Part shown: in pieces, positions 1 through 12,129 of the stretch
How positions within the stretch are numbered: position 1 is the stretch's first letter
How the letters are laid out: the number at the start of each line of letters is the position of its first letter
Source of the DNA: Notamacropus eugenii
Taxonomy: Eukaryota > Chordata > Mammalia > Diprotodontia > Macropodidae
Direction of reading: 5' to 3'
DNA: 64,000 nt
Assembly (NCBI RefSeq): GCF_028372415.1
Contig: NC_092875.1
Location: forward strand, 193,232,372-193,296,371
Position numbers and translations under genes: made by a program
Notes under the pieces: model-generated
Databases searched by the model: none
What the model saw: the letters and a program-made list of their open reading frames with translations, nothing else
Told to the model about the DNA's origin: nothing

Positions 1-514
1 AGTCTTAATGTCCGTGCACCAGAGCTGCTCTCCAGCCCCTGATTCCACCTACATATGCTCTCCCTCAAACCAAGGTATGGGTGAAGCTGATCTCATCCCA
101 ATCACTCACAAAGAAAACATGAGCATACTTATAGTAAGAAGGCAGAGGAGAGGGAGAGAATGAAGATGTAATAGATAAAGCAAAGTCCCTAAGGAGGAGG
201 GAGGGGATAGACTCAAGGTCACAAGGAATAGGCAAAAACAGAAGGTCTCTAAGAAAAGAAGAAAGAAGGAGAGGATAAATGTAGACACAAAGATTCTGAG
301 GTCCAGAGGAGAAAGAGAGATCACACTCTCTGTTCCTACTTTCTTCTGTAAAATAACTCATAAAGAAAAAAGGCCAAATTTGAGTCTTAAGGAAAATATG
401 AATAATTTGGACCAGCAGCTATTCCATCACTGATGGAAAATAAGAGAGAGAATATAATGAAATAGTGAAGATAAAAATAGACTTTGATATAAGCTACAGT
501 AAAGTACCAATACT

Positions 515-517
<3 letters not shown>
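1..517. other. No gene seen; purine-rich stretch
   Basis: Bases about 130-330 are strongly A+G-rich on the plus strand. The reading frames here are antisense products of that bias and show no domain. I recognise no repeat family. Confidence 0.5.

Positions 518-588
<71 letters not shown>
518..588. repeat. (CA)n-(TA)n microsatellite
   Basis: A perfect CA dinucleotide tract of about 30 units (518-578) runs into a short TA tract (579-588). It is probably length-polymorphic. The reading frame across it encodes only a Cys-Val repeat. Confidence 0.97.
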
Positions 589-859
589 ACCAAATGTCCT
601 TACATCTCTCAAACAAAATAGGACAAATTACTTAGAGTTCTCAACTTTTCTTCCTAAAATAACAATCTAAACTGTCTAACAACTGACTAAAAAGATAATA
701 AATTCAGTCATTTCTCACTATCAGGTCTACAGTTTGCAAATAGTCTGAGCATATACGTCTGTAAGCCTATGCTCCAAATATGGAATACAGGCTTACATTC
801 AACATAGTCATTCCAATACAATACAAAATTTTCATAGAAATCCCCAAAAGAGTGACAAC

Positions 860-1078
860 CATTTTCCACCACCACAGAAACTAAAGCAATGAGCCAGCAT
901 CACAGATGCATAAGAAGAAAGCTGGAAGCCAGAGTTCAGCTATTCTAGGAAGGTTCTAACTGTCCCTTTCCCCACTTGTACCTCAGTGTCTTCACTGGTA
1001 AAAGGAGAGGGTTGGACTAGATGTTCTAATAACTTCTTTCCAACTTTAATAGCCTATGGTTCTAGTCACAGACAGATC
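860..1078 (+). repeat. Old MIR/CORE-type SINE
   Basis: The order of blocks matches a CORE-SINE: a degenerate 'cctcagt..ttcactggtaaaa' at 980-1003, then 'gggttggactagatg' near 1009 and a tail resembling 'ttccagctctaa..cctatg'. Divergence is high, so this is an ancient copy. Confidence 0.6.
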
Positions 1079-1080
1079 AG

Positions 1081-3779
1081 AGTTCAAAACATAACACATA
1101 TGAAGATTTATGGATCTCTTGACTATAAGAGTACTGGTAGTATCTATGCCTTTTCCATCCCCCACCAGCAATCCTTATCCTACTTAAAAAAAAAAAAAGA
1201 TGAAGGGGGCAAGTGGATAGTACACATCTATAATGTAAATCTATGGTTTCAATCTCTTCAATAACCTAGAAAATAAAGATACAACTGGATAGATGGCAAT
1301 AGCATTCAAGAATGATAGCAAGACCAAATTTATTCAGTAGGGATAACTTATCTTTCGAAAATAACTAGAGTGTGGTCAAAACATTTGAACTTTTGGCTAC
1401 TCCAACTTAGGAATGTGTAGAAGAAGTTTAAAGTTTTTTTAATATTATTTTCATTTTTCATCAGCAAAGCAGACAGGCTAGAGTTCAGTTAAGCCTTCAC
1501 TAACCTTAAGGAGCACCAGCAGCACTGATCAATACTGATGGATATCTCTGGATGACACTGGGAAACTTGGTACTCTTTATGGAAAAGGGCAGGGGGAGGA
1601 AGTAGGAAAAAAAGGAAAGAAGAGTAAAACAATGAATTAATAAATGAATGGATGGATGGATGGATAAATAAATAAATTTATTGTTACAGAAATATCTCCT
1701 CTCCCCCAAATAGAGACTAGTAGATTCCACTGTGTGCATGGGAGCAGAATCCATAAAATTTCCCCTTCATGGGGATGTTCCTGGCCTACCAACTAGAATA
1801 ACCTGCCAACTATGGGCACCTCTCCAGTTTAAGAAGAATCACAAGAATCTTATGTACCACATGTACCTTAATGCAAACAATACCTGTCCCAAAGTATGAC
1901 AAATATTTCTTCACAGTCATCCACAGGTAAGAAGTAATGGAGTTTCAACAATAACTACTACTCAACAACACCACTGGCATAGGTGGACTAATCTTGAGAC
2001 AGACCCTGGATCTGAACATCAAAATTTTGCTTCTTAGCTTTAGCAATAAATAATATGGCAGGAAAAATCAGTCATTTATAAATAAGATAAATTAACACAA
2101 TGGTGCAGAAGACCTATATGACTTTTCCCACCAGTTTTCAAAAACAAGGATTTGAAGAGAAAACAAGAAGCCCAGTTCTGCTGCCACTCCCCACTCATGG
2201 GACAGGGAGCAGTTCTACCAAAACACTTTCTGGCACAGACAACGTGAAGTTGCATTCCAAGAGAATCTGGGGAAAGAAGCTGTTCTTCCCACCCTGTCCC
2301 ATCCCACATACCAGGCACTTCAGGCTCCCCGGGTGGCCCCAATACCAATGCTTTGCCCCAGCAAGTCCCTCTAGAGGGACACATAGGAAGGAGAGGAAAA
2401 GGATTAGATTGGAGAACATGAAATTTGGGACAATTCTGCTGATGTCCTCCCCAATTCTATTTTGCTCTCCACAGTGTGGAGCTGTAAAATACACACCCTA
2501 AAGCACATGGCACTGAGCCTCTTTCCCAGACACTGAGCAGGAAGGTCACAGCTTCTGATGTCAGCTAGACCATTTTCTTTTCACTCTATGATAACTGGGA
2601 AGGCTGAGACATATGAGTTTATATAGATAACTTCCAGGAAGAAAAGAGGAGCCCAACTCTATAGTTATCAGCTCATCACTAACTAGGTGTGCACTATATA
2701 GGTACCACATTTTCTGAGGAAGAGGAAGGACAAGTAAGCCAGTAGCCCAGATTCCAGTCTATGATGCTGGCATCTTCTAAGAGAAATGAAGATCACAGAG
2801 TTGCTGGCATCTGGGCTGCTTGAGGAAATTGGTACTTTTAAAAGGTCCCTTTACATGGGACCTGTACCCAGTGAGCTATAATAGGAAAGAACTTATGACA
2901 CCAAGCAACTGCCAAGAATTAACTACTATTTCTAATCCATGAAAAGATCCTACCAAGAAGTCTGGCATCATGAGAGAGAACTCAGTTCAAGAAGTGAGGA
3001 ACCCACGCCCATAACAGGTGAATTAGTTCAACCAACAAATCATCTACGTTCCATCAATCAATAAATGTAGAACAGTGTGGTATGATACATTTGGAGTCAG
3101 GAAGATTTGGTTTCTGTTACCAAACAAATTCCCAAACTTACTACCTCTGTGCCCGCACTTACTACCTTTGTGCCCATGAACCTGCTTCAATAAGCAGGTT
3201 GTGAGGAAGAAATGATATAACGAATAAAAAGCACTCTGCAAACTTCAAACTACTCCATCTATGTTAGCATTTTAGGAACATTAACTAGAGTCCAGAAAGT
3301 TCCTCCTCACCTTTTGAAACTGAGTGCTTTGATTTGCTTTGGTCGACTATGCATACCTGTTACAAGGGGTTTGTTTTGGTTTCTCTCTCTCTCTCTCTTT
3401 TTAAATTTACAGAGAGGAAGAAGAAGGAAAAGAATGTTAGGAAAGGGAAGGTCACTGAAGCATTCTTTTAAAATGCACAGAAGAGAAGAAAGAATGGCCA
3501 GAAATAATCACAAAAGAACAGGCACTTATACGTTGAATTTATTATATATTTTTAAAGAAAAGCAATCAGCATAGTCTCTCTTTTAATACCATAATAATTC
3601 AGACTTCTTCTCTGATACAAAAGGAGATTATGTGAATTTTACAGATCATCAGGGCACCACACCCCTAACCCCTGGGACATGGAAGAGACAACTGTACAAT
3701 CCTCCTTTTCTGGCATACTATGTGAAAATGCCCTGGTTTTGTTTGTTTGGTGCTTGTTTGTTAAGTTCAGATTTCTTTT
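1081..3779. other. 2.7 kb without an identifiable gene
   Basis: It holds a short A-run (1188-1198), an imperfect GGAT/AAAT simple repeat (1633-1680), and overlapping open frames on both strands at 2076-2501 (up to 133 codons) that show no recognisable domain and mask one another. A CT/GA tract lies at 3382-3400. Part may be decayed repeat that I cannot name. Confidence 0.5.
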
Positions 3780-4514
3780 TAAAGAACCCCTTACTGCAAT
3801 AATAAACCCTAGTGACTCCCTATCATCTCCAGGATCAAAGATAAAATCCTCTATTTCACTTATAAAGTCCAGCATAACTTGGTTCCTTCCTACCTTTCCA
3901 ATTTTCTTACACCTTACTTCAATTCACATACTCTGGGATTGAAAACAAGTGGCAGAGCCTAAAATGAGGAAGATCTGAGTTCAAATGCAGTCTCAGACAC
4001 TTATTATGTGACTCTAGGCAAGTCATTTAACCTCTGTCTCAGTTTCCTCCCCTGTAAAATGGAAATAATAATAGCACATGCCTCTTAGGGTTGCTGTGAA
4101 GATAGTATTTGTAAAGCATTTAGCACAATACCTGGTATATAATAGGTGCTTAATAAATGCACCTTTTCTTCAGTCCCTGTACCCTTGACTCGGCATTTCC
4201 ACTGGCTGTTCCCCAAGCCTGGAACTCTCTGCTTCCACCTATCAGTCTCCTGGCTTCCTGCAAGTTTCAGCTTATGTAACCTTCAAGAAGCCTTTCACAA
4301 TGTTCCTTAATCTTTGTCCCTTCCCTCTGAGATTATCCCCATTTAATTACCCTGTATATATCTTGTTTGAACATAGTCTCTGTATGTTATCTCTCCTATT
4401 AGACAATTAGCTGCTTAAAAGTAGGGACTCTTTTCTCCCCTTTCTTTATATTTCAAATATATACTATAGTGCCTGAAAAATGGTAGGCGCTTAACAAATG
4501 CTTGTTGATTTGAC
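3780..4514 (-). mobile_element. L2 LINE 3' end, antisense, split by a MIR
   Basis: Read on the plus strand, the segment follows the complement of the L2 3' region: 'ccctatcatctccaggatc', 'ggctgttccccaagcctgga', 'ctgtatatatcttgtttg' and 'taggcgcttaacaaatgctt'. The L2 is interrupted at about 3941-4170 by a MIR-type SINE and resumes at about 4175. L2 is an ancient mammalian LINE long inactive in therians; no open reading frame remains. Confidence 0.8.
3941..4170 (+). mobile_element. MIR/THER-type SINE inside the L2
   Basis: A nearly complete CORE-SINE: tRNA-like part ('gatctgagttcaaatgc'), CORE ('gtgactctaggcaagtcatt', 'ctcagtttcctcccctgtaa') and an L2-like tail ('ggtgcttaataaatgc'). It splits the surrounding antisense L2, so it inserted later than that element. 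Confidence 0.85.
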
Positions 4515-4544
4515 TTACAATAAGTTTGGCTAAGTAAAGAAAAA

Positions 4545-4562
4545 AATAATGATGATGATGAT
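4545..4562. repeat. Short (ATG)n simple repeat
   Basis: Six trinucleotide units in the otherwise unassigned stretch 4515-4854, where I see no other feature. Confidence 0.8.
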
Positions 4563-4854
4563 AACTGAGTTCCATTTCAAGGATCTAAGAAAGTGATCTA
4601 TCTGAACAATATAAAATATTCATAAAAAGCTTCAATAATCAAAGGACATTCCACATGAGTCTTTGCCCATTCTCAGGTTTTCTAAGTTACGATATGCTAG
4701 TAGTAATGTATATACGTAAAAATATTTAATGAAATTGGACATTGTCAGAAAAAGAAATGCTATCTTATCTTGAAGTTGTTTTCACTCTACTTTCTGTGGA
4801 TGTGTCCCCTCTCTTCAATTAACCAGTAAAGTACAAAAGGGCAGATTCTCTTCT

Positions 4855-5556
4855 CTAGTATCATACATGGCTGTCATAGTCTTCTCTGAGGATGAAGGAC
4901 AAATAGTAATCTGTGAGTAGCACCAGCTACCGCTCTGGGGACCTTTCGGGCAATGCACAATGAACATCCTTCCTCCTCTCTTCTCTTTTCCTTTCCGTTC
5001 CTCTCCTCCTTCCTCTTCCTCTGTCCACTTGGGTATCATACCCTTACCTAGGGGTGCTCTGCCCAAAGGATTGCTGAAACCTTACAAAATATTTTGGAGT
5101 TTATAGGCTAGATTTCCTTTTTAAGGATCACACCTTAAATCCAAATCACTGCGGCTCCCACAGATGGGCCAACAATGGCTCAGAGTGAATATAAAAAGCA
5201 ATTGTTTCAGTTGGGGCAAGAAACCCTGAGGGTCTTCCCCTCCCAGACTGTAGTTTTGTAGTGGTGGTTGTTTTCACTACCTAGCCTCAATCACTGAATG
5301 GGTATTGCCTGGGTCAAAATGAGATCTAAGAAAGACCTTAACTTAATTTAAAAAGGCCAAAGTCTTCCACTGCATGGGACCATCTCCAGTCATCCTGATC
5401 TATATCTTGCCATTGGACCCAGATAACTCAGGAGGAGAAAGTGAGGCTGGTGACTTTGCCAGTTCTCCCTCACTCAAATCCAAGTCACTTGCAAGTCATG
5501 GCACTACCTTCCTGAAGTCTTCTTTGTTGCTGTTTGTTCTTTGTTCTCAAAGAGGA
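4855..5556 (+). mobile_element. Composite repeat, unit 1 (RTE-tail-like ends)
   Basis: The unit opens with a tail block ('ggatgaaggacaaatagtaa' at about 4890), continues through a block with 'ggtgctctgcccaaaggatt' (5052) and 'ggctcagagtgaatataaa', and closes with a second tail block of the same kind ('ccatctccagtcatcctgat' to about 5515). A related copy lies at 40845-41290 and shares the 'gtgctctgcccaaag' and 'gctcagaatgaacgtaaata' blocks. I recall this sequence type as common in marsupial genomes and related to the 3' tails of tRNA-RTE SINEs, but the family name is unverified. It has no coding capacity. Confidence 0.65.
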
Positions 5557-5560
5557 CGGT

Positions 5561-5612
5561 GACTTCAGGGAGGTGATGCCATCACTGCAAGTGACTTGGA
5601 TTTAAGTAAAGG
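5561..5612 (-). repeat. Inverted copy of the tail of the preceding repeat
   Basis: Bases 5561-5603 are the reverse complement, with a few mismatches, of 5476-5519. The arms are about 43 bp with a 41-bp spacer, so the locus can fold into a hairpin. It looks like a second copy of the same tail inserted in the opposite orientation. Confidence 0.75.
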
Positions 5613-6227
5613 GAGGTCTGAAAGATGGACAAACAACAACCTATTAGCACCTAGCTGAGTCCAGTGACCAAGCAAGAACTCCACAAATGTTTTCTGATTG
5701 ACCAAGTGAATGACTAAATAAATGAATGGATAAATAAACACTGACAGAGAGAGCCACAGGCAACAGTTTTAGCCAGTTCTACAGGGCACTTCAGTTCTAA
5801 CATGCCTGTTCTAAAAAATCCAGGAAAATGGGTTCAATAGTGATATCTTTAACAGTTCCCTTGAGTGGGAGTTATCTTCAGTTAGCAATTTTTTTAAAAA
5901 AGGTTTATGGAGTTTATAAAAAGTAGGAGAGGTCTAGGAAATGTTTTATTTTTAGCAGACTTTGTTTTTTCCTAGAATAAATAATTTTGTGCTTGAGTTT
6001 TTTATCAGAAGGGAACAAATAGTCAAATTTCTGCTTTCACACCTGAAAAATACACAATCCTGCCTTGGAGCTGGCCCACTGAAAGTTGACCTGCTAGTTT
6101 ACAAAGGACCATTTTTACTTGCTTCCCACTCTTGGATTCTAAATCTTGGCTTTTAAAAAACTATATGGATATTTTTAAACACCAAGACCAACGTTAACTT
6201 TATTGGAAATATCACTCACTGGTTGAT

Positions 6228-6458
6228 GTGTGTTCATCCATTGCCAAAGAAGACCATGCCATCAGAGAAATAATAACATGACTTGTACTTGACTTTGTTT
6301 TTTGAATGAGGGAGGGCTGTGCAGGTCACCAGCCTCACTTTTCCTCCAGAGCCATCTGAATCCAGTGACCAGATATTCATCAGGACGACTGGAGATGACC
6401 CAGGATGAGGCAATTGGGGTTAAGGGACTTGCCCAAAGTCACACAGCTAGTGAGTGTT
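6228..6458 (-). mobile_element. tRNA-derived SINE with RTE-like tail, antisense
   Basis: On the plus strand it starts with the tail ('tgttcatccattgccaaaga'), passes through 'ctccagagccatctgaatcc' and ends at 'caaagtcacacagctagtga', the complement of the tRNA-related head. A closely similar copy lies at 20830-21138. The head end is truncated. Confidence 0.85.
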
Positions 6459-8077
6459 CATGGAAGGATACCAATACAAGAAAATATTAATTCATTCATT
6501 CAACCAATATCTCTTGAGCTAAAGAAACATAAGAGGGTATAAGGGTGAAGGTTTCCAACCCAACTAATACAATCACAGAAGACACAAACAGATCATTTGA
6601 AAAGTGTAAACTACATGCAACCAATTCCTTAATCCACTTTGAGAAAAATATAGTGCTTTATTCATTATATAAAGACAAATGATGCTACACAGGAAATATC
6701 TTTGTATTGTAATTGTAATATGGCCCAAAAGAACCAGACACACTCAGGGCCCATGCATAAATGAGTAAGACGAGTTAGAATCAACCAGTCCAGTAGCAGA
6801 ATGGCTTCAGCTAGACCCCCAAATAAGAACTGCTTGGAGAGAGGATGGGAAGCAGTGAAAACGAGAATAGAGTTTCTCTTTCCATCTTCTTCCCTACTTC
6901 TACCAGCAACCACAATCAGGAGCGGAGGGCACAGAGTGCAGTAGTACTACCACAGTAGTCATCAAGAGGAAGCACTGAATTGTGCATGTGGAAAGACATC
7001 GTTAATTGTGGACAAGCAAAGACAAGACTCAAGTTCAGCAGCAGCTTCAGGGACTGTGGTACCTCATGACAGAAAGAAATACAAGCTGTTGATGGTAGAG
7101 AAAGGTATCAATTCTCAGAGCCCAGAAGAGAAATACACAGAAGGGAAACCACATGAGGACTCTACCTTGGGAGGAAAGGACTTCCAGTAACTAGGAGTTT
7201 GTAAGGTACGCCTTTGTATATGGGGGTCTCTGTATATCTGACACACTACCCATGTACTAAGTTTAAGCCCATGAATTCCTGAGAGCATGTGTGTGAGCAA
7301 AGAATGCCTCCCTGGTTTGTGATTAGTTTTTGTTCTTATTATACTTCTTTAGTAAATGCCCTCTGTGAAATGCTAGTTGATGTCATTGGATAATTATTCA
7401 CAAGAAGCACACCAGCGGGGGCTTGGGAGCAACAATATGGGGAACAAAGCCCCTTGGAATAATCATTGCTCCTCTGGGAACCTATCCTGACAGCGTGAGT
7501 TGGAAGAGTGAGCTCTCTGTAAAAGCAAGCACCTCGACATACACTGGAGGGCCTGCTATCACAAGTTCTTTGATCTGCTTTTCTAAAAGGAAAGCAACCT
7601 TTGAGAGGTCAACAATCATTTTAATCAAGCACATATATCATTCACTTAGTTCAGGTGAAAAAGTCAGCATCCTAAACTTCAGAGAAACAAAGCTCAACCA
7701 ACAGACAGGGTGTTCAGCTACCTGACCATAAGCAATACATACACCATAGATCAACAGACAGATGCAACTGTCTGACCATTAAAAAGACACATAGGTGTCA
7801 GAGAAGCATCAACATTTGGGTTTTCAAAGGCAAGAGGCTGCTTAACATCTTCCAAGAGTCTCATCTGGCACACAAACCTTCTTCCAAAAACTAAGCCCCA
7901 AAATAAAACCTCACCTCAGAGTACTTATACATTTTTCAGAGGCAGAAGGCATCCCAATCCTTGAGAAACAGCGCCTCATTAGAAAATTAACAAAGTTGTG
8001 GGCTTCCAAGCTTCCTATAATGGGCAGACCCATTAATGATTGGGGAAGATCTTTAATCTCAATAGCATTACACCCTG
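6459..8077. other. 1.6 kb without an identifiable gene
   Basis: Open frames of 60-100 codons occur (for example 7423-7725 on the plus strand), but none shows a domain, a splice context or a start worth supporting. The stretch 7550-8050 has the look of an old interspersed repeat, possibly LTR-type, that I cannot name. Confidence 0.45.
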
Positions 8078-8095
8078 AGAGGGAGGGAGGGAGGA

Positions 8096-8126
<31 letters not shown>

Positions 8127-8130
8127 GCTA
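8078..8130. repeat. Purine simple repeat (GGGA / GAGACA)
   Basis: A run of GGGAGGGAGGG followed by repeated GACAGA units; plus strand almost entirely A and G. Confidence 0.9.
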
Positions 8131-8159
8131 CAGAGACATTAAGATACAGAAAATCCATC

Positions 8160-8415
8160 TCTTCAATAACTGATACTTACATAGCATCTTTAAAGTTTGC
8201 AAAGCACTTTACATACATTATCTCATTTAATCCTCATAATATCCCTATGAAGTAGGTTATAGATGTTATTGCCCCCAATTTACAGAGGAAGAAACTGAGG
8301 CTTAGAAGATGAGGTGGCTGGCCACTAATAACACACTAGTAAACACAAGAGCCTGGATTTGAACACAGATGATGTCGACTCCAAGTCCAGAACTCCATGA
8401 ACTACATTATCCTTC
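8160..8415 (-). mobile_element. MIR-like SINE, antisense
   Basis: The complement of a CORE-SINE is clear: 'tgcaaagcactttacataca', 'cccccaatttacagaggaag', 'aaactgaggcttag' and 'ctggatttgaacacag'. It is nearly full length and old. Confidence 0.85.
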
Positions 8416-8931
8416 TGCTTCTCCGTATTGTTAAATAGGGTTCTTTTCTCTGAAAATCTGCATTTGGAGATTGTTCCCCCAAAGACCAGTCTATCTGCTG
8501 TCTCCACTTGTCTTCTTCCCCCTTTAGTCCATTGCCAAACAGCCTTTTTCAGTTCATGACGAAGGGTGACAGAGCAAAATTGGCCGGCATCAAACGTCAC
8601 AAGACTGGTGTTTGACACTTGCCTAAACCACTCCTAACCACCATGACAAACATTAAAACTACTACAGCCAGAAAAGAGAAATGTTAACTCAGCTTTCAGT
8701 TATAAATTGTACTAGGGTATGCATATCTTTACATCTCCTACAATGCATAATGGAAAGCCTAGTCATTTTTGAAGTGATGTGAGGCTTTTCATTCCTCTTT
8801 TCAAAAAACTACATGAACCTAGAAAGAAAGAGGTCACTTCCTCTGTCCTGTTGTTGATTTTCTATTTCTGTCTTACGTTTGGATGGGACTGGATGAAGAG
8901 CTAAACCAGAGTATAATACCTGCTCTCACTA
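8416..8931. other. No gene seen
   Basis: An antisense open frame of 97 codons (8618 down to 8325) overlaps the preceding SINE and has no domain. I recognise nothing else here. Confidence 0.4.
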
Positions 8932-9034
8932 GTGTGTGAGTATGTGTGTATGTACGTATATTTATGTATGTGTGTGTGTATATACATATATATATACACA
9001 CATATATATACATACATATGTGTGTGTATATACA
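8932..9034. repeat. (TG/TA)n microsatellite
   Basis: Alternating TG, TA and CA dinucleotides with interruptions. The short frames through it encode only His/Tyr/Ile repeats. Confidence 0.95.
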
Positions 9035-9185
9035 TTCTCTAGAACAGTGTTTCTCAACCAAAACTACACTTTGGGCCAATAAAATATCTCATCTCACATT
9101 TATTTTTGTTTGTGTCTTATCCTTCTAATGGATGGTAAGTTCCATGAAGACAGCAAGAAAATATCTTTTCTTAAACTTTCTGTCT

Positions 9186-9445
9186 AATAAAAGCTAGCAT
9201 TTACATAGCACTAGTATGTGCCAGGCACCGTGCTAAGAGCTTTGTCACCAGTGTCATTTTTGATCTTCACAACAATCCTGGGAGCCAGGTCTATTATTAT
9301 TCCCATTTTACAGTTGAGAAAACTGAGGCAAACAGAAGTTAAGCCCAAGGTTATATACGTACTAAGTGTCTGAAGTTGGATTTTAATTCAAGTCTTCCTG
9401 ACTCTGAGCCCAACACTCTATCTATTGTGTTACCTAGTGGTCTAT
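9186..9445 (-). mobile_element. MIR-like SINE, antisense
   Basis: Blocks in order: 'gctagcatttacatagcact', 'cattttacagttgagaaaac', 'tgaggcaaacagaagttaag', 'ggattttaattcaagtcttc' and 'gtgttacctag'. This is the complement of a CORE-SINE, close to full length. Confidence 0.85.
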
Positions 9446-10324
9446 CTTTCCCAATCCTTAACATTGTGCTTTGCTCACAGTGGGCAAGTAAGAAACATCT
9501 AAATAAATGAATCCCATACCTCTCACCTCTCCATCTTCCACAAGACAACCTCCAAATCTAGAGTGATAAACCCAAAGCCAGAGAAGGCTGGGGTAGAAAG
9601 GAGAGGACAAAGGGAGGAGTCAGTTTGTAGATTTATAGTATCTGAAGCATAAAGACTTAAAAAACCTTTCAAATCAGAAATAATTTGCTGCAAACCAACT
9701 TTTGAGAAATGGCATCCTGGAGTATGTTAGACTGACCTCTCTCTCTATAGCACAAACTCCACTAAGATTATCCAGGGATAGACCTCCAAGGGTCACTCAA
9801 CAAAAATGGATACTCTGGTTTTGCCTCTATCTCAAAAACTTCTCCTCTCCCCAAACCTCTCACTACTTTCCATGACCAATCTAGGTCCAGGCAATCCTCT
9901 AGAAGGCAAATTCTATGCCCTGGAATTTTCAACGTCACAGAATAGGTCAAGGCTATATAACTTTACTCCTTCTTTCCAATATCTTCTAATCAAAATATGT
10001 TTCTACATACTTAATCTCTCATTCTGCTTTCTAGACTCACACTCACTAAAGCTAAGCTTTTATGCCTTTAAATCTAACCTTCTCCCTAAACCCACACTTC
10101 TGTCTTACAACCCACACTTCTGTCCACTCCCTTCTCCACATATTTCAATTTCCCCTTTCCCACAGGCTTCTTCCCTTCTGCTCGCAAATGCATATAGGTC
10201 TCTCCTAGCTTAAAAAAATAAAGTTTTTTTAGTTTTCTTGTTCCCTTTAGCTACTACTGCATTTCTTCTTCCTTTTCACCCAAAATTGGAGTGATCTACA
10301 AAAGGAGTGGTTACATTTACTTCT

Positions 10325-10575
10325 TGGGGCAGCTAGATGGTTCAGTGGATAGAGCACCAGGTCTGAAAACAGGAAGACCTGAATTCAAATCCAGCCTCAA
10401 ACAGTTACTATCTATGTGCTCCTGGGCAAATCACTTAACCCTATTTACCTCAATCCACTAGAGAAAGAAATGGCAGAGCACCCCAATATCTTTGTCAAGA
10501 AAATTCAAAGGTTAGTATCTGCGTGCTATTGTCCATGGGGTCATGAAGAGTCAAACACAACTAACAGCAATGAAC
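10325..10575 (+). mobile_element. tRNA-derived marsupial SINE (MAR1-type)
   Basis: It begins 'ggggcagctagatgg' and continues through 'gtggatagagcaccaggtct', 'gacctgaattcaaatcc' and 'gggcaaatcacttaaccc' to 'ggggtcatgaagagtcaaac'. The whole unit is present, with moderate divergence. Confidence 0.9.
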
Positions 10576-11236
10576 ATCTACTTCTTCCATTTCTCCTTTG
10601 CCTTAGTTCCTTACCAAGCCTTTTACAATCTTGTAGACATTCTCATCACCATCAAAGTCACTCTCTCCAAGGTTGCCTTTTAATTCTGTACAAGAAATCC
10701 AAATACCTTTTCCTCGGTCCTTTTTGTTCCTGTACATCACAGCATCTTCTGACACTTCCGTCTACATTTCCTTATTAAAATTCTATCTCACCTGAGCTTT
10801 GATGATCCTGCTTTATCTTAACTCTGATTATTCCTTCTCTGACTTTTCTTCTTCCTTGATAGCTAAATTAAGGGTTTTTCTTCCTTAGATGACTCACTGT
10901 CCTCCCTCTACACTATTTCCCTCTCATCATTCTGGCATAGTTTCAATACTCTACTCAAAGCCAGCGATTCCTACAACTGTACCCATTTCTGACCTCTCCT
11001 TTGCCTCCAGTTCAGATCTCAAACTATCTTCAGGGTCTTTCCATTGTGAGTTCCTATCACCTCAACTCAAAAAGTACACTTTCTCTTTCTAAGACAATCA
11101 CCCTGGCCATTTTCTCATTTCTGCCAATGATACTATTTTCTCTGACATTAGTTTAAAGTTTTGGAATAATCTGACTTTTTCTTTTATATGCAATCTGTCA
11201 CCAACTCCTTTAGATAATCCATTTGAACTATCATTG

Positions 11237-11480
11237 GAAGCAGTTGGGTAGCACATTTGGTTTGGAATCAGGAAGATATCTTCTTGAGTTCAAATCTGGC
11301 CTCAGACACTTACTAGTTGTGTGACCCTGGGCAAGTCACTTAACCCTGTTTGCCTCACTTTCCTCAGCCATAAAATGAACTACAGAAGGAAACAGCAAAC
11401 CACTCTAGTATCTTTGCCAAAAAAAAAAAAAATCAAATGGGGTCATGAAGAGTCAGACCCAACTGAAACAACTGAACAAC
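11237..11480 (+). mobile_element. tRNA-derived marsupial SINE (MAR1-type)
   Basis: Same family as the copy at 10325: 'gtgaccctgggcaagtcac' and 'ggggtcatgaagagtcagac', ending in 'gaaacaactgaacaac'. A 13-bp A-run interrupts the usual 'aagaaaaccccaaatg' block. Confidence 0.9.
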
Positions 11481-11839
11481 TTAGAAACATCTCTTCTTTT
11501 TCTCCATTCTCACTGCTACCATCCACTGCCATGGTGCCTAGCACAGAGCATACAATACAGTAAAAAGGTAATAAATGCTCGTTGAAATGAATTTAATTAA
11601 GTCTTCTCTTTTACTGACTGAAGGAAATGTAAGTGGCATGGAAGGAAAATAATTTACAATCAATTGGTGTAGTATTCAATAAATGAAACCACAGTGCCTT
11701 ATACATATGCAGCACATAGTAATTTTCAATGAAGTAAATATTCTATGTAATTATTCATAATAATTATAATAAGATTTTACATATATATAGGTAGAAATTA
11801 AATCGAGATGTAGATTTACATATACTGACAGCAGTTAAG

Positions 11840-12110
11840 AAGGAAAGAGGCTACTCTTCCCATTTTTGCAGATGGGAAAAAGAAACCCCAAAAAGCAAAG
11901 GGTCTTTCACAAAAATTACAGAACATAATAGAACAAAGACTCCTGTAATTTTAGGGCTATTCGGGACCTTAGGGGTGATCAAATTTAAAGCCCTCATTTT
12001 ACAGTGTTGGAAATGGGCCCAGAGAAATGAAATGACTGTACTACCACATAACACATTAGTGGCTTAGTAGGAACTAAAGCCCAAATTGCCTTCAAAACAT
12101 AGTTCAGGTA
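11840..12110 (-). mobile_element. Decayed SINE pieces, antisense
   Basis: Two partial blocks resemble the complement of CORE-SINEs: 'ttttgcagatgggaaaaaga' near 11864, and 'gaccttaggggtgatcaaa' with 'gccctcattttacagtgtt' and 'gggcccagagaaatga' at 11960-12030. Confidence 0.55.
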
Positions 12111-12129
12111 TTAACTCCAGTGTTCTGCC

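Larger units (their letters stand above)
9800..11595 (-). mobile_element. L2 LINE fragments, antisense, with two SINE insertions
   Basis: The C/T-rich plus strand is typical of antisense L2. The match is weak at 9800-10240, better at 10600-11225 ('tctctgacttttcttcttcc', 'tgacctctcctttgcctcc') and clearest at the 3' terminus near 11530-11590 ('gtgcctagcacagagcat', 'gtaataaatgctcgttga'). Two tRNA-derived SINEs lie within it. Open frames here are by-products of the base composition. Confidence 0.55.

Noticed and set aside
387-593. Cys-Val repeat protein on the minus strand
   Set aside because: Translation of the CA microsatellite.
2076-2501. 102-133 codon frames on both strands
   Set aside because: Mutually overlapping, no domain, no splice or promoter context, no recognised homologue.
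10325-10420. tRNA gene
   Set aside because: The tRNA-like head belongs to a SINE of which over a dozen copies occur in the window; no intact cloverleaf is seen.
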